From Streptomyces sp. HB132 (GTDB lineage: Bacteria; Actinomycetota; Actinomycetes; Streptomycetales; Streptomycetaceae), in contig NZ_JAFBGA010000010.1 of NCBI RefSeq assembly GCF_016909575.1, forward strand, positions 124,001 through 188,000: a stretch of 64,000 nucleotides of DNA, written 5' to 3'. The notes under the pieces are model-generated. The model saw nothing but the letters and a program-made list of their open reading frames with translations, was not told the origin of the DNA and did not search any database. The position numbers and the translations under genes were made by a program. Position 1 is the stretch's first letter. Each line of letters starts with the position of its first letter. Shown in pieces: positions 34,162 through 43,131 of this stretch.

Positions 34162-35527
34162 GCGCCGAGCCGTGCGTGCCGCCCGTGCGCTGCGCGCGGA
34201 TCACGTCGCGGTACCAGGCGTAGGACTCCTTGGGGGTCCTACGCAGGGTCTCGTAGTCGATGTGGACCAGGCCGAACCGCTTGCTGGCGCCCTCGGTCCA
34301 TTCGACGTTGTCGGTCAGTGACCAGGTGAAGTAGCCGCGCACGTCGACGCCCGCGTCGATGGCCGTACGCAACGCCTCCAGGTGTCCCTCCAGGAAGGCG
34401 ATGCGGCGGCCGTCGGCGACGGGCTCGTCGACCGCGCAGCCGTTCTCCGTGATGTACACGGGGGGCAGCCGGTCACCGAAGCGGTCACGCAGCTGCCCGA
34501 GTGTCTCGGCCAGCCCCTGCGGGACGACGGGCCAGCCGAAGTCGGTGGTGTCGTATCCCTCGATCTCCCTGATGCCGAAGGGGAGCCCGGCCGGCATCGG
34601 GTAGCCCGAGAAGGAGTCGAGGGCTTCGGGTTTGGGCGCGCCGACGAGAGTGGGGTTGTAGTAGTTGACGCCGTACCAGTCGAGTGGTGCGGAGATGACT
34701 TTGAGGTCGTCCTCGACGGGCCCGGGCATCAGTGCGGCGAAGCCCTCGTCGGGGTAGCGGCCGGTGAGGACCGGGTCGGCGAACAGCCAGTTGGTCAGGG
34801 TGTCGTAGAGCTCCGCTCCCGTGCGGTCCTCTTCGGAGTCGCCCGCCGTCCAGACGGGGGTGTGCGAGAGCGCGATGCCGATGTTGCCGGCCCCTGCGGC
34901 GCGCAGCGCCCGTACGGCCAGCCCGTGCGCGAGCAGCTGGTGGTGGGCGGCCGGCAGGGCGTCGAAGAGGAGCGTGCGGCCGGGGGCGTGCTCGCCGAGG
35001 GCGTAGCCGAGCAGCGTCACCTCGGCCGGTTCGTTGATGGTGATCCACATGGGGACCCGGTCGGCGAGACGCTCGGCGACGATTCCCGCGTACTCGGCGA
35101 AGCGGTAGGCGGTGTCGCGGTTGAGCCAGCCGCCCGCCTCGTCCAGGGGCAGCGGCGTGTCCCAGTGGTAGAGGGTGGGGGCCGGGGTGATGCCGTGGGC
35201 GCAGAGCTCGTCGACGAGCCGGTCGTAGAAGTCGAGTCCGGCGGGGTTGAGCGAGCCGCTGCCGCCGGGCACGACCCGGGGCCAGCTGATGGAGAAGCGG
35301 AAGGCGTCCGCGCCGAGTCCGGCGAGCAGGGCGACGTCCTCGCGGTAGTGCTCGTGGAAGCCGGTGCCGCGGGTGGTGTCGGTGCCGTCCTTGATCCGGC
35401 CGGGCTGTGCGGCGAAGGCGTCCCAGCCGGAGGGCCCCTTGCCGTCGGTGTCGAAGGCCCCCTCCGTCTGGAAAGCGGAAGCGGAGGCGCCCCACAGGAA
35501 GCCGGGTGGGAAGCTCGGCACGGTCAT
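34133..35527 (-). CDS. GH1 family beta-glucosidase
   Basis: A 464-aa family 1 glycosidase. ATG 35527 has GGAGG upstream and starts TVPSFPPGFLWGASASAFQTEGA, the family N-terminus. The acid/base is Glu166 (TINEPAE) and the nucleophile Glu361 (YITENG); the aglycone-side SFSISWPR-like segment is RFSISWPRVVPGG. No signal peptide, so it is cytoplasmic, hydrolysing imported cellobiose or aryl glucosides. It is convergent with the GNAT gene (29-bp overlap) and divergent from treZ. No linked transporter. Confidence 0.93.
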   Translation of the reverse strand: MTVPSFPPGFLWGASASAFQTEGAFDTDGKGPSGWDAFAAQPGRIKDGTDTTRGTGFHEHYREDVALLAGLGADAFRFSISWPRVVPGGSGSLNPAGLDFYDRLVDELCAHGITPAPTLYHWDTPLPLDEAGGWLNRDTAYRFAEYAGIVAERLADRVPMWITINEPAEVTLLGYALGEHAPGRTLLFDALPAAHHQLLAHGLAVRALRAAGAGNIGIALSHTPVWTAGDSEEDRTGAELYDTLTNWLFADPVLTGRYPDEGFAALMPGPVEDDLKVISAPLDWYGVNYYNPTLVGAPKPEALDSFSGYPMPAGLPFGIREIEGYDTTDFGWPVVPQGLAETLGQLRDRFGDRLPPVYITENGCAVDEPVADGRRIAFLEGHLEALRTAIDAGVDVRGYFTWSLTDNVEWTEGASKRFGLVHIDYETLRRTPKESYAWYRDVIRAQRTGGTHGSALTPGECAPG

Positions 35528-35730
35528 CTCGGCCTCCAGCAGCCGTAGGGGGGACCTCGTATTACTGCCCGGGCTCACCGCGAATGAGCAGAACCCGGTA
35601 GGGCAATGATCAGGACCAGACCCTAACGGCCGGTTGCGGGCTCGCTCCAGTCTCCAGGGGCCGTGCGTGCGAATTCCGTCGATCATGGGGCCTCCTGCGA
35701 GGCGCCGGATGCATGGACGAGGAGTGGTGG

Positions 35731-37491
35731 ATGCGGTTCGAGGTGTGGGCCCCCGAGGCCGGGTCGGCAGAGCTGTGCACGGCGGGCGGCCGCCGGCCGA
35801 TGGAGCACGACCCGCTGCGCGCGGGCTGGTGGACGGCGGAGGCCGAGGCGGCGGACGGTGACCGTTACGGCTTCTCGCTGGACGCGGGCCCCGTGCTGCC
35901 CGATCCGCGCTCCCGCCGACAGCCGGACGGGCCCGACGGGGAGAGCGCGGTCGTCGACCAGGACGCGTACGCCTGGGGCACGGTCTGGGCCGGGCGCGGG
36001 CTGCCGGGCGCGGTCCTGTACGAGCTGCACGTCGGTACGTTCACCCGGGCGGGCACCTTCGACGCCGCGGCCGAGCGGCTCGGCCATCTCGTGGACCTCG
36101 GCATCACCCATGTGGAGCTGATGCCCGTCTGTCCTTTCCCGGGCACCAACGGGTGGGGGTACGAGGGGGTGTCGCTCTGGGCGGTGCACGAGCCCTACGG
36201 CGGCCCGGAAGGGCTGAAGCGCTTTGTCGACACGGCGCACGGCCTGGGTCTCGCGGTCGTCCTGGACGTGGTCCACAACCACCTGGGCCCCTCGGGCAAC
36301 CACCTGCCGGCCTTCGGGCCTTACTTCACCGACACCCACCACACCCCCTGGGGCTCGGCCGTCAACCTCGACGCCCCGGGGTCGGACGAGGTGCGCGCCT
36401 ACCTCCTGGGCAGCGCGTTGGCCTGGCTGCGGGACTACCGCCTGGACGGCCTGCGCCTGGACGCCGTCCACGCGCTGGCCGACGGCCGGGCGCTCACCTT
36501 CCTGGAGGAGCTCTCCACCGCCGTCGACGCGCTCGCCTCGGAGCTCGGACGGCCGCTCGGGCTGATCGCGGAGTCCGACCTCTGCGACCCCCGTACGACC
36601 ACTCCGCGCACGGAGGGCGGCATCGGGCTGCACGCCCAGTGGAACGACGACTTCCACCATGCTCTGCACACCGCGCTCACCGGCGAGTCCCAGGGCTACT
36701 ACGCCGACTTCGCGGCCGCCCCGCTGGCCGCACTCGCGAAGACCGTGACCAAGGCCTTCTTCCACGACGGGACGTACTCCAGCTTCCGGGGCCGCGTGCA
36801 CGGCCGCCCCCTCGACGTCACCCGGTCGCCCGCCCACCGATACGTCGGCTACGCCCAGACGCACGACCAGATCGGCAACCGCGCCCTCGGCGACCGGCTC
36901 GCCGCCGGGCTCTCCCCGGGGCTCCAGGCGTGCGCGGCCGCCCTCGTGCTCACCGGCCCCTTCACCCCGATGCTCTTCATGGGCGAGGAATGGGGCGCCC
37001 GCACCCCGTGGCAGTTCTTCACCGACCACACCGACCCGGAGCTCGCCCGCGCGGTGCGCGACGGCAGGCGGCGCGAGTTCGCGGCCCACGGCTGGGCCGA
37101 GGAGGACGTCCCGGATCCGCAGGACCCCGCCACCCGGGCCCGCTCGTGCCTCGACTGGAGCGAACCCGAGCGCGAGCCGCACACCCGGCTGTACGCCTGG
37201 TACCGCGAGCTGATCGCGCTGCGTCACGCCTTGCCGGACCTCTCCGATCCGGATCTGGCGGCGGTGCGGACGGCGTACGACGAGGAGGCCCGCTGGATCG
37301 CCTACCGCAGGGGCGATCTGCGGATCGCGGTCAACCTCTCGGGGAAGCCCGCGGCCATCCCGCTGGGAGCCGGCCGCCACCGGGCCGGCGGGGGCAGGGT
37401 GCTGGCCGCCTGGGGGCCGGCCGTCGCTCCGGGCGCGGACGGACTGCTGCACCTTCCCCCGGAGTCGTGTGTGGTGCTGGCCGATGACTGA
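35731..37491 (+). CDS. treZ: Malto-oligosyltrehalose trehalohydrolase
   Basis: A 586-aa GH13 enzyme releasing trehalose from maltooligosyl trehalose made by TreY. It begins MRFEVWAPEAGSAEL, the usual TreZ start; ATG 35731 has GAGGAG 7 bp upstream, better than ATG 35713. A CBM48-like domain is followed by the barrel: LAVVLDVVHNHLG, LDGLRLDAVHAL (Asp nucleophile), LGLIAESDL (Glu) and YAQTHDQIGNRA. It lies 3.5 kb from treY, separated by three unrelated genes. Confidence 0.95.
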   Translation: MRFEVWAPEAGSAELCTAGGRRPMEHDPLRAGWWTAEAEAADGDRYGFSLDAGPVLPDPRSRRQPDGPDGESAVVDQDAYAWGTVWAGRGLPGAVLYELHVGTFTRAGTFDAAAERLGHLVDLGITHVELMPVCPFPGTNGWGYEGVSLWAVHEPYGGPEGLKRFVDTAHGLGLAVVLDVVHNHLGPSGNHLPAFGPYFTDTHHTPWGSAVNLDAPGSDEVRAYLLGSALAWLRDYRLDGLRLDAVHALADGRALTFLEELSTAVDALASELGRPLGLIAESDLCDPRTTTPRTEGGIGLHAQWNDDFHHALHTALTGESQGYYADFAAAPLAALAKTVTKAFFHDGTYSSFRGRVHGRPLDVTRSPAHRYVGYAQTHDQIGNRALGDRLAAGLSPGLQACAAALVLTGPFTPMLFMGEEWGARTPWQFFTDHTDPELARAVRDGRRREFAAHGWAEEDVPDPQDPATRARSCLDWSEPEREPHTRLYAWYRELIALRHALPDLSDPDLAAVRTAYDEEARWIAYRRGDLRIAVNLSGKPAAIPLGAGRHRAGGGRVLAAWGPAVAPGADGLLHLPPESCVVLADD

Positions 37492-37560
37492 ACAACTCCC
37501 TTGCCTTCGGGTGCACTTCAACTCGTAGGGTCCGGACCGGGAATCCAACGGAAGGACACC

Positions 37561-38577
37561 ATGAAGCAGCGATTTCTGGGCCGTTCGGGACTTCGCGTGA
37601 GCGAACTCTGCCTCGGCACCATGACGTTCGGCCAGGACACCGACGAGAGCGCCGCGCACCGCGTCCTCGACACCTTCACCGAGGCGGGCGGGACGTTCGT
37701 CGACACCGCGGACGTCTACCAGCACGGCGTCTCGGAGGAGATCGTCGGCCGCTGGCTGAAAGGCCGCGACCGGGACGCACTCGTCATCGCCACCAAGGTG
37801 TTCGGCACCATGGGCGAGGCGCCGAACGCCGGCGGACTGAGCCGTAAGCACATCGTGCGGGCCGTCGAGGCGAGCCTGCGGCGCCTCGGCACGGACCACA
37901 TCGACCTCTACCAGACACATGTGTGGGACGCGACGACGCCCGCCGAGGAGACGCTGGCCACGCTGGACACCCTGGTGAAGTCCGGAAAGGTCCGCTACCT
38001 CGGCGCGAGCAACCTCTCCGCCTCACAACTCCAGCGCTGCCAGGACCTGGCGCGCCGTAACGGCTGGGAGCCCTACGTCAGCCTCCAGCCGCTCTACAAC
38101 CTGCTGGCGCGCGAGGTGGAGTGGGAACTCGTCCCCGTGAGTCTGGCGGAGGGCGTCGGCGTCATTCCCTGGAGCCCGCTCCAGGGGGGCTGGCTGACGG
38201 GCAAGTACCGGCGGGGCATGACCGCGGCGGAGCCCGGCACCCGTGAGGCGCGCTACGAGCAGGAGTCGGGCCGCGAGGCCTGGCGGGAACGTGACAACGA
38301 GGAGACCTGGCGGGTCGTCGAGGCTGTCGTCGCCGTCGCCGAGGAGGCCGGGCGCACGCCGGCGCAGGTGGCCCTGCGCTGGCTGCTCGGGCGCCCCGGC
38401 GTCACGGCACCGATCGTCGGGGCGCGCACGGCCGAGCAGCTGGCCGACAGCCTCGGCGCCGCGGGCTGGGAGCTGACACCGGAGCAGACGGCGCGGCTGG
38501 ACGGGGCGAGCGAGCGCCCGCTGCCCTATCCGTACGACGTGCTGCACCGGTTCCGGCACCGCGAGCCGCTGGACTGA
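37561..38577 (+). CDS. Aldo/keto reductase
   Basis: A 338-aa NADPH-dependent TIM-barrel oxidoreductase. It starts MKQRFLGRSGLRVSELCLGTMTFG. Catalytic Asp and Tyr are in GTFVDTADVYQHG, Lys in LVIATKVFG and His in DLYQTHVWD. The C-terminal NADP site is APIVGARTAEQLADSLGA. ATG 37561 follows GGAAGGACACC. Stand-alone gene, convergent with the M24 peptidase with only 9 bp between stops. Substrate unknown. Confidence 0.92.
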   Translation: MKQRFLGRSGLRVSELCLGTMTFGQDTDESAAHRVLDTFTEAGGTFVDTADVYQHGVSEEIVGRWLKGRDRDALVIATKVFGTMGEAPNAGGLSRKHIVRAVEASLRRLGTDHIDLYQTHVWDATTPAEETLATLDTLVKSGKVRYLGASNLSASQLQRCQDLARRNGWEPYVSLQPLYNLLAREVEWELVPVSLAEGVGVIPWSPLQGGWLTGKYRRGMTAAEPGTREARYEQESGREAWRERDNEETWRVVEAVVAVAEEAGRTPAQVALRWLLGRPGVTAPIVGARTAEQLADSLGAAGWELTPEQTARLDGASERPLPYPYDVLHRFRHREPLD

Positions 38578-38586
38578 GCGGGGGTC

Positions 38587-39717
38587 CTATTCGACGATCG
38601 CCAGTTCGCGGGCCGTGGTGTTCAGCCGCCTGCCCCCGGTCTCCGTGACCGTGACGATGTCCTCGATGCGGACGCCGAAGCGGCCGGGGAGATAGATGCC
38701 CGGCTCCACGGAGAAGCACATCCCGGGCACGAGCGGCTGTTCCTCGCCCTCGATCATGTACGGCGGTTCGTGGGTGGTGACGCCGATGCCGTGGCCCGTG
38801 CGGTGGATGAACCGTTCGCCGTAGCCGAATTCGGTGATGACGGCGCGGGCGGCCCGGTCGACGTCCTGGCAGGCGGCTCCGGGCCGCACGGCGGCGCAGC
38901 CGGCCTCCTGCGCCTCCCGGACGACGTCGTGGACCCGCCGCTCCTCGGCGGTGGGTTCGCCGACGTGGACCGTACGGGAGGTGTCGGATCCGTAGCCGTG
39001 CTTCAGTCCGCCGAAGTCCAGGACCACCATGTCGCCCTGCTCGATGGTGCGGTCGCCCGCCTCGTGGTGCGGGTTGGCGCCGTTGGGACCGGATCCCACC
39101 ACGGTGAAGTCGACCTGGGAGTGCCCGTGCTCGATGAGGAGCGCGGCCAGATCGGCGGCGACGTCGCTCTCCCGGCGGCCGGAGAAGCGGACCTTCAGGA
39201 TCTGCTCGTACGTCGCGTCGGCCGCGGCTCCCGCTGCGGCGAGCCTCTCCAGCTCGGCCGCGTCCTTGACCGCGCGCAGCATCGGCAGGGCATCGGTGAG
39301 CGAGACGTACGAGGTGTCGGGCAGAAGCTTGCGCAGAGCCAGGAGGTGCAGCGCCCAGGCGTTGTCGCTGATCCCGAACCGGCCCTCGGCGTGGAGCAGT
39401 CCGGCGGTCAGGGTGTACGGGTTCGCGGCGTCGGTCCAGTCCCGCAGCGTGAGGGCGGGCGCGCCCGCCGCTCGCTCGGCGTCCGCCGCCTCCAGGGCGG
39501 GGACGACGAGGACGGGGTCGTGGCCCGCCCTGAGGACGAGCAGGGTGAGGCGTTCGGTGTCCGCGGTCGGCCGGTAGCCGGTGAGGTGGACCATGTCGGG
39601 CCCCGGCGCCACGAGGACGCCGGCCAGACCCGCGGCGCCGGCGGATTCGACGGCCCGGGCCATCCTGGCCCGGTAGTCGTCGGCGGTGAAGGGCTGCGGC
39701 TGGTCGTTGCTGGGCAT
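38587..39717 (-). CDS. M24 family peptidase (Xaa-Pro aminopeptidase-like)
   Basis: A 376-aa pita-bread metallopeptidase. The N-terminal creatinase-like domain (MVHLTGYRP) precedes the catalytic domain with the five metal ligands: two Asp in MVVLDFGGLKHGYGSDTSRT, His in FIHRTGHGIGV, Glu in CFSVEPGIY and Glu in GVRIEDIV. AGGAGG lies before ATG 39717. It probably removes N-terminal residues before proline in the cytosol; creatinase-type activity cannot be excluded. Confidence 0.92.
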   Translation of the reverse strand: MPSNDQPQPFTADDYRARMARAVESAGAAGLAGVLVAPGPDMVHLTGYRPTADTERLTLLVLRAGHDPVLVVPALEAADAERAAGAPALTLRDWTDAANPYTLTAGLLHAEGRFGISDNAWALHLLALRKLLPDTSYVSLTDALPMLRAVKDAAELERLAAAGAAADATYEQILKVRFSGRRESDVAADLAALLIEHGHSQVDFTVVGSGPNGANPHHEAGDRTIEQGDMVVLDFGGLKHGYGSDTSRTVHVGEPTAEERRVHDVVREAQEAGCAAVRPGAACQDVDRAARAVITEFGYGERFIHRTGHGIGVTTHEPPYMIEGEEQPLVPGMCFSVEPGIYLPGRFGVRIEDIVTVTETGGRRLNTTARELAIVE

Positions 39718-39789
39718 GAGGTCCTCCTGGCGGGGCGCGGCGCGGCACTCAGCATCCTGCCTCTCCGGCCGGGCGGACGCGAGCGGGGT

Positions 39790-40446
39790 TCAGGGCGTGC
39801 CGGACCCGGCCGAACCGAGCCGCACCACGAGGTCGGCGCGGTCGCGGTGACGCTCGACCAGCCGGGCGTTGCGCTCGTCGGACCCGGCCACCCAGCGCTC
39901 GGCGTACGGGCGGGACTTGCCGAACCGCACGTGCCGGTCCACCAGTCTGTTCACCCGCGATCCGGGATCGGCGTCCAGGAACCACGCTTCGTCCAGCAGT
40001 CCGCGGACCGGTGCCCAGGGTCCTTCGTCCAGCAGCAGGTAGTTGCCCTCGGTCACGACGAGCGGGATGTCCGCGGGGACGCACACCGAACCGGCGACCG
40101 GCTCCTCCAGCGCCCGGTCGAAGGCGGGCGCGTACACCGGGTCAGGACCTCCGGGGTCGCGCAGCCGCCGGAGCAGAGCGGCGTATCCGGCGGCGTCGAA
40201 GGTGTCCGGCGCGCCCTTGCGGTCGGCCCGGCCGAGGCGTTCCAGTTCCGCCCCGGCGAGGTGGAAGCCGTCCATCGGGACGAGGACCGCGCACCCTTGG
40301 AGCCCTTCGACGAGCTGGGCGGCCAGCGTGGACTTCCCGGCGCCGGGTGCCCCCGCGATGCCGAGGATGCGGCGCCGGCCACCTGCCGCCAGGCGGAGGG
40401 CGCGGTCGGTCAGCGCGGTGAGATCGCTGTCGTCCATGACGCGCAT
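39790..40446 (-). CDS. P-loop nucleoside/sugar kinase-like protein
   Basis: A 218-aa kinase of the uridine kinase/phosphoribulokinase/FrcK group. Walker A is GIAGAPGAGKSTLAAQLV near residue 30; further family features are VLVPMDGFHLAGAELERLGR, YAPAFDRALEEP and VVTEGNYLLLDEGPW. An alternative start is ATG 40437 (three residues shorter). Related proteins phosphorylate nucleosides, pantothenate or fructose; the substrate here is not evident. It is transcribed toward the M24 gene start, 72 bp away. Confidence 0.85.
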   Translation of the reverse strand: MRVMDDSDLTALTDRALRLAAGGRRRILGIAGAPGAGKSTLAAQLVEGLQGCAVLVPMDGFHLAGAELERLGRADRKGAPDTFDAAGYAALLRRLRDPGGPDPVYAPAFDRALEEPVAGSVCVPADIPLVVTEGNYLLLDEGPWAPVRGLLDEAWFLDADPGSRVNRLVDRHVRFGKSRPYAERWVAGSDERNARLVERHRDRADLVVRLGSAGSGTP

Positions 40447-40557
40447 TGTCCACCGGGCAGGCCGGAGCGCGTTAGTGTTACGTATGACTAGGCCATGGTC
40501 CGCGTAACCACCCCATGGGCCGTGCTGTCGGGAAAACTGCCGAGGACGAGGATCCCC

Positions 40558-40944
40558 ATGTCCCACATCGCTCTGGTCACGCTGGTCGTCCGCGACTACG
40601 ACGAGGCTCTCTCCTACTACACCGACGCCCTCGGATTCGAGCTGGTGGAGGACACGGACCGGGGCGACGGCTCCCGTTGGATCGTCGTACGGCCGCGGGG
40701 CACGGCCGGGACCGGCCTGCTGCTGGCGCGCGCCAAGGACGAGGCCCAGCGCGCGAGCGTCGGGGCGCAGACGGGGGGCCGGGTCGGGTTCTTCCTGCAC
40801 ACGGAGGACTTCGCGGGTGACCACGAGCGGATGCGGGCCGCCGGCGTCCGCTTCCTGGAGGAACCCCGGCACGAGACGTACGGCTCCGTCGCCGTCTTCG
40901 AGGACCTGTACGGCAACCGGTGGGACCTGCTGCAGGCGGCGTGA
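40558..40944 (+). CDS. VOC family (glyoxalase/bleomycin-resistance fold) protein
   Basis: A 128-aa protein of paired beta-alpha-beta-beta-beta modules: HIALVTLVVRDYDEALSYYTDALGFELVEDT and the second half GGRVGFFLHTEDFAGDHERMRAAGV, ending FEDLYGNRWDLLQ. Metal ligands expected in active members are present in part (His at position 3, Glu in VAVFEDLYGN). Possible lyase, dioxygenase or binding protein. GAGGA precedes ATG 40558. Confidence 0.88.
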   Translation: MSHIALVTLVVRDYDEALSYYTDALGFELVEDTDRGDGSRWIVVRPRGTAGTGLLLARAKDEAQRASVGAQTGGRVGFFLHTEDFAGDHERMRAAGVRFLEEPRHETYGSVAVFEDLYGNRWDLLQAA

Positions 40945-40959
40945 GGGCCGGCCCGGACG

Positions 40960-41865
40960 TCACACGGGCCCGGCCGCCGCGCGCAGCGCTTCCAGGACCG
41001 GCTTGATCAGCGGGTGCCCCTCGGCACCCTGCCGCACCGCGGCGAAGACCCGCCGGGTCGGGGCGGCTCCCTCGACCGGCCGTACGACGACGCCGCCGAG
41101 CCCGGTGTCGCGCAGCGCCGAGCGGGGCACCAGTGCCACCCCCGCACCCGCCCCGGCCAGGGCGACCACGGCGTGGAAGTCGTCCGAGGAGTGCTCGAGC
41201 AGGGGCTCGAAGCCGGCGTACTCGCAGGCCAGGACCACCACGTCGTGGCAGGGGTTGCCGGGGTACGGGCCGATCCACGCGTCCTTGGCGAGATCGGCGA
41301 CGGCGACGTGGTCCTGGCCCGCCAGACGGTGGCCGACCGGCAGCACCGCGTCGAAGGGCTCGCTGTACAGGGGCACCCGGGTCAGCCGCCGGTCGTCGTC
41401 ACCGGGCGCGCCACGGTATTCGACGGCGACGGCGACATCGACCTGCCGGTCCAGCACCATCGGCACGCTGGCGTCACCCTCGGCGTCCTGCACCCTGACC
41501 CGGATCCCCGGTGCGGTGCGGGTGAGCTCGGCGATGGCGGGGGCGAGGACGAGCCCGATGCCCGTGGCGAACGCGGCGACGGTGACCGTCCCCGCGACGC
41601 CCGCGCCGTAGTCGGCGAGTTCCGCCTCGGCCCGCTCCAGCTGGGCGAGGACCGCGTTGGCGTGCGTCAGCAGGATCTCCCCGGCGGCGGTCAGCCGCGC
41701 GCCGCGCGCCCCGCGCTCGACCAGCCGGTGCCCGGTCTCCTGCTCCAGCGCGGCGAGCTGCTGGGAGACCGCGGAGGGGGTCAGATACAGCGCGGCGGCC
41801 GCGGCGGTCACCGTGCGGTGGTCGGCCACCGCACGGAGGATGCGCAGCCGCCGTGCATCGATCAT
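40960..41865 (-). CDS. LysR family transcriptional regulator
   Basis: A 301-aa regulator. The N-terminal winged helix (RRLRILRAVADHRTVTAAAAALYLTPSAVSQQLAALE) is followed by a periplasmic-binding-fold effector domain (GTVTVAAFATGIGLVLAPAIAEL). It begins 30 bp after kbl on the same strand, so it may be the third gene of the tdh-kbl unit. Control of threonine degradation is a reasonable but untested inference. Confidence 0.9.
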   Translation of the reverse strand: MIDARRLRILRAVADHRTVTAAAAALYLTPSAVSQQLAALEQETGHRLVERGARGARLTAAGEILLTHANAVLAQLERAEAELADYGAGVAGTVTVAAFATGIGLVLAPAIAELTRTAPGIRVRVQDAEGDASVPMVLDRQVDVAVAVEYRGAPGDDDRRLTRVPLYSEPFDAVLPVGHRLAGQDHVAVADLAKDAWIGPYPGNPCHDVVVLACEYAGFEPLLEHSSDDFHAVVALAGAGAGVALVPRSALRDTGLGGVVVRPVEGAAPTRRVFAAVRQGAEGHPLIKPVLEALRAAAGPV

Positions 41866-41895
41866 GCGCTCATTGTCCCAGCTCGCGGGACGGTT

Positions 41896-43089
41896 CTACG
41901 CCTCCAGCGCGGCTCGCGCGTCGATGAACGCGTCCACCGCGCGGTCGACGTCGTCGGTGGAGTGCGCGGCGGAGAGCTGGACGCGGATGCGTGCGGCGCC
42001 CTGCGGGACGACGGGGTACGAGAACCCGATCACGTACACACCGCGCTCCAGCAGGAGCTCCGCCATCCGGCCCGCCTTCGCCGCGTCCCCGATCATCACG
42101 GGTGCGATGGCGTGGTCTCCGGGCAGGATGTCGAAGCCCTCCGCGGTCATCCGGGACCGGAAGAGCGCGGTGTTGGCGTTCAGCCGCTCGCGCAGGTCGC
42201 CCGCGGACTCCAGCAGGTCGATGACCTTGAGTGAGGCGGCGGCGATGACCGGGGCGAGCGAGTTGGAGAAGAGGTACGGGCGCGAACGCTGGCGCAGCAG
42301 CGCGACGATCTCGGCGCGCGCCGCGACGTAGCCGCCGGACGCACCGCCAAGCGCCTTGCCGAGCGTCCCGGTGATGATGTCGACGCGGTCCATGACCCCG
42401 TGCAGCTCGGGGGTGCCCCGCCCGCCGGGTCCGACGAATCCGACGGCGTGCGAGTCGTCGACCATGACCATCGCGTCGTAGCGGTCGGCGAGGTCGCAGA
42501 TCTCGGCCAGCGGGGCGACGTAGCCGTCCATCGAGAAGACACCGTCGGTGACGACGAGCCGGCGCCGGGCGCCGGACGCCTCCTTGAGTTGCTGCTCCAG
42601 GTCGGCCATGTCGCGGTTGGCGTAACGGAAGCGCTTCGCCTTGGAGAGGCGGATGCCGTCGATGATGGAGGCGTGGTTGAGGGCGTCGGAGATCACCGCG
42701 TCCTCGGGTCCCAGCAGCGTCTCGAAGACTCCGCCGTTGGCGTCGAAGCAGGACGAGTAGAGGATCGTGTCCTCCTGCCCGAGGAAGGACGACAGGCGGT
42801 GCTCCAGCTCCTTGTGGACCTCCTGGGTGCCGCAGATGAAGCGGACGGACGCGAGCCCGTAGCCCCAGCGGTCCAGCGCCTCGTGGGCGGCGGCGACGAC
42901 CTCGGGGTGGTCGGCCAGACCCAGGTAGTTGTTGGCGCAGAAGTTGAGCACCTCACCGGCCCGGCCGCCGGCGGTGACGGCGACGGTGGCGGACTGCGGG
43001 GTGCCGATGACCCGCTCGGGCTTCTGGAGTCCGGCGTCGCGGATCTCGTCGAGTGCGGTGCGCAGGTCGTCGCGTACGGAATCGAACAT
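41896..43089 (-). CDS. kbl: Glycine C-acetyltransferase (2-amino-3-ketobutyrate CoA ligase)
   Basis: A 397-aa PLP enzyme that cleaves 2-amino-3-ketobutyrate with CoA into glycine and acetyl-CoA. The family pattern is clear: LNFCANNYLGLADHPEVV, YGLASVRFICGTQEVHKELE, SCFDANGGVFETLLG, DDSHAVGFVGPGGRG and the PLP lysine Lys245 in TGTLGKALGGASGG. It lies 42 bp downstream of tdh and uses its product directly, as in the classical threonine-degradation operon. Confidence 0.95.
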   Translation of the reverse strand: MFDSVRDDLRTALDEIRDAGLQKPERVIGTPQSATVAVTAGGRAGEVLNFCANNYLGLADHPEVVAAAHEALDRWGYGLASVRFICGTQEVHKELEHRLSSFLGQEDTILYSSCFDANGGVFETLLGPEDAVISDALNHASIIDGIRLSKAKRFRYANRDMADLEQQLKEASGARRRLVVTDGVFSMDGYVAPLAEICDLADRYDAMVMVDDSHAVGFVGPGGRGTPELHGVMDRVDIITGTLGKALGGASGGYVAARAEIVALLRQRSRPYLFSNSLAPVIAAASLKVIDLLESAGDLRERLNANTALFRSRMTAEGFDILPGDHAIAPVMIGDAAKAGRMAELLLERGVYVIGFSYPVVPQGAARIRVQLSAAHSTDDVDRAVDAFIDARAALEA

Positions 43090-43131
43090 GAAGGGTGTCT
43101 CCCAGGTGGATACGGGGGCGTACGAGGAGCG

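Noticed and set aside
35683..37920. 745-codon minus-strand frame opposite treZ
   Set aside because: Shadow of treZ and the aldo/keto reductase; no ribosome site and no recognisable motif.
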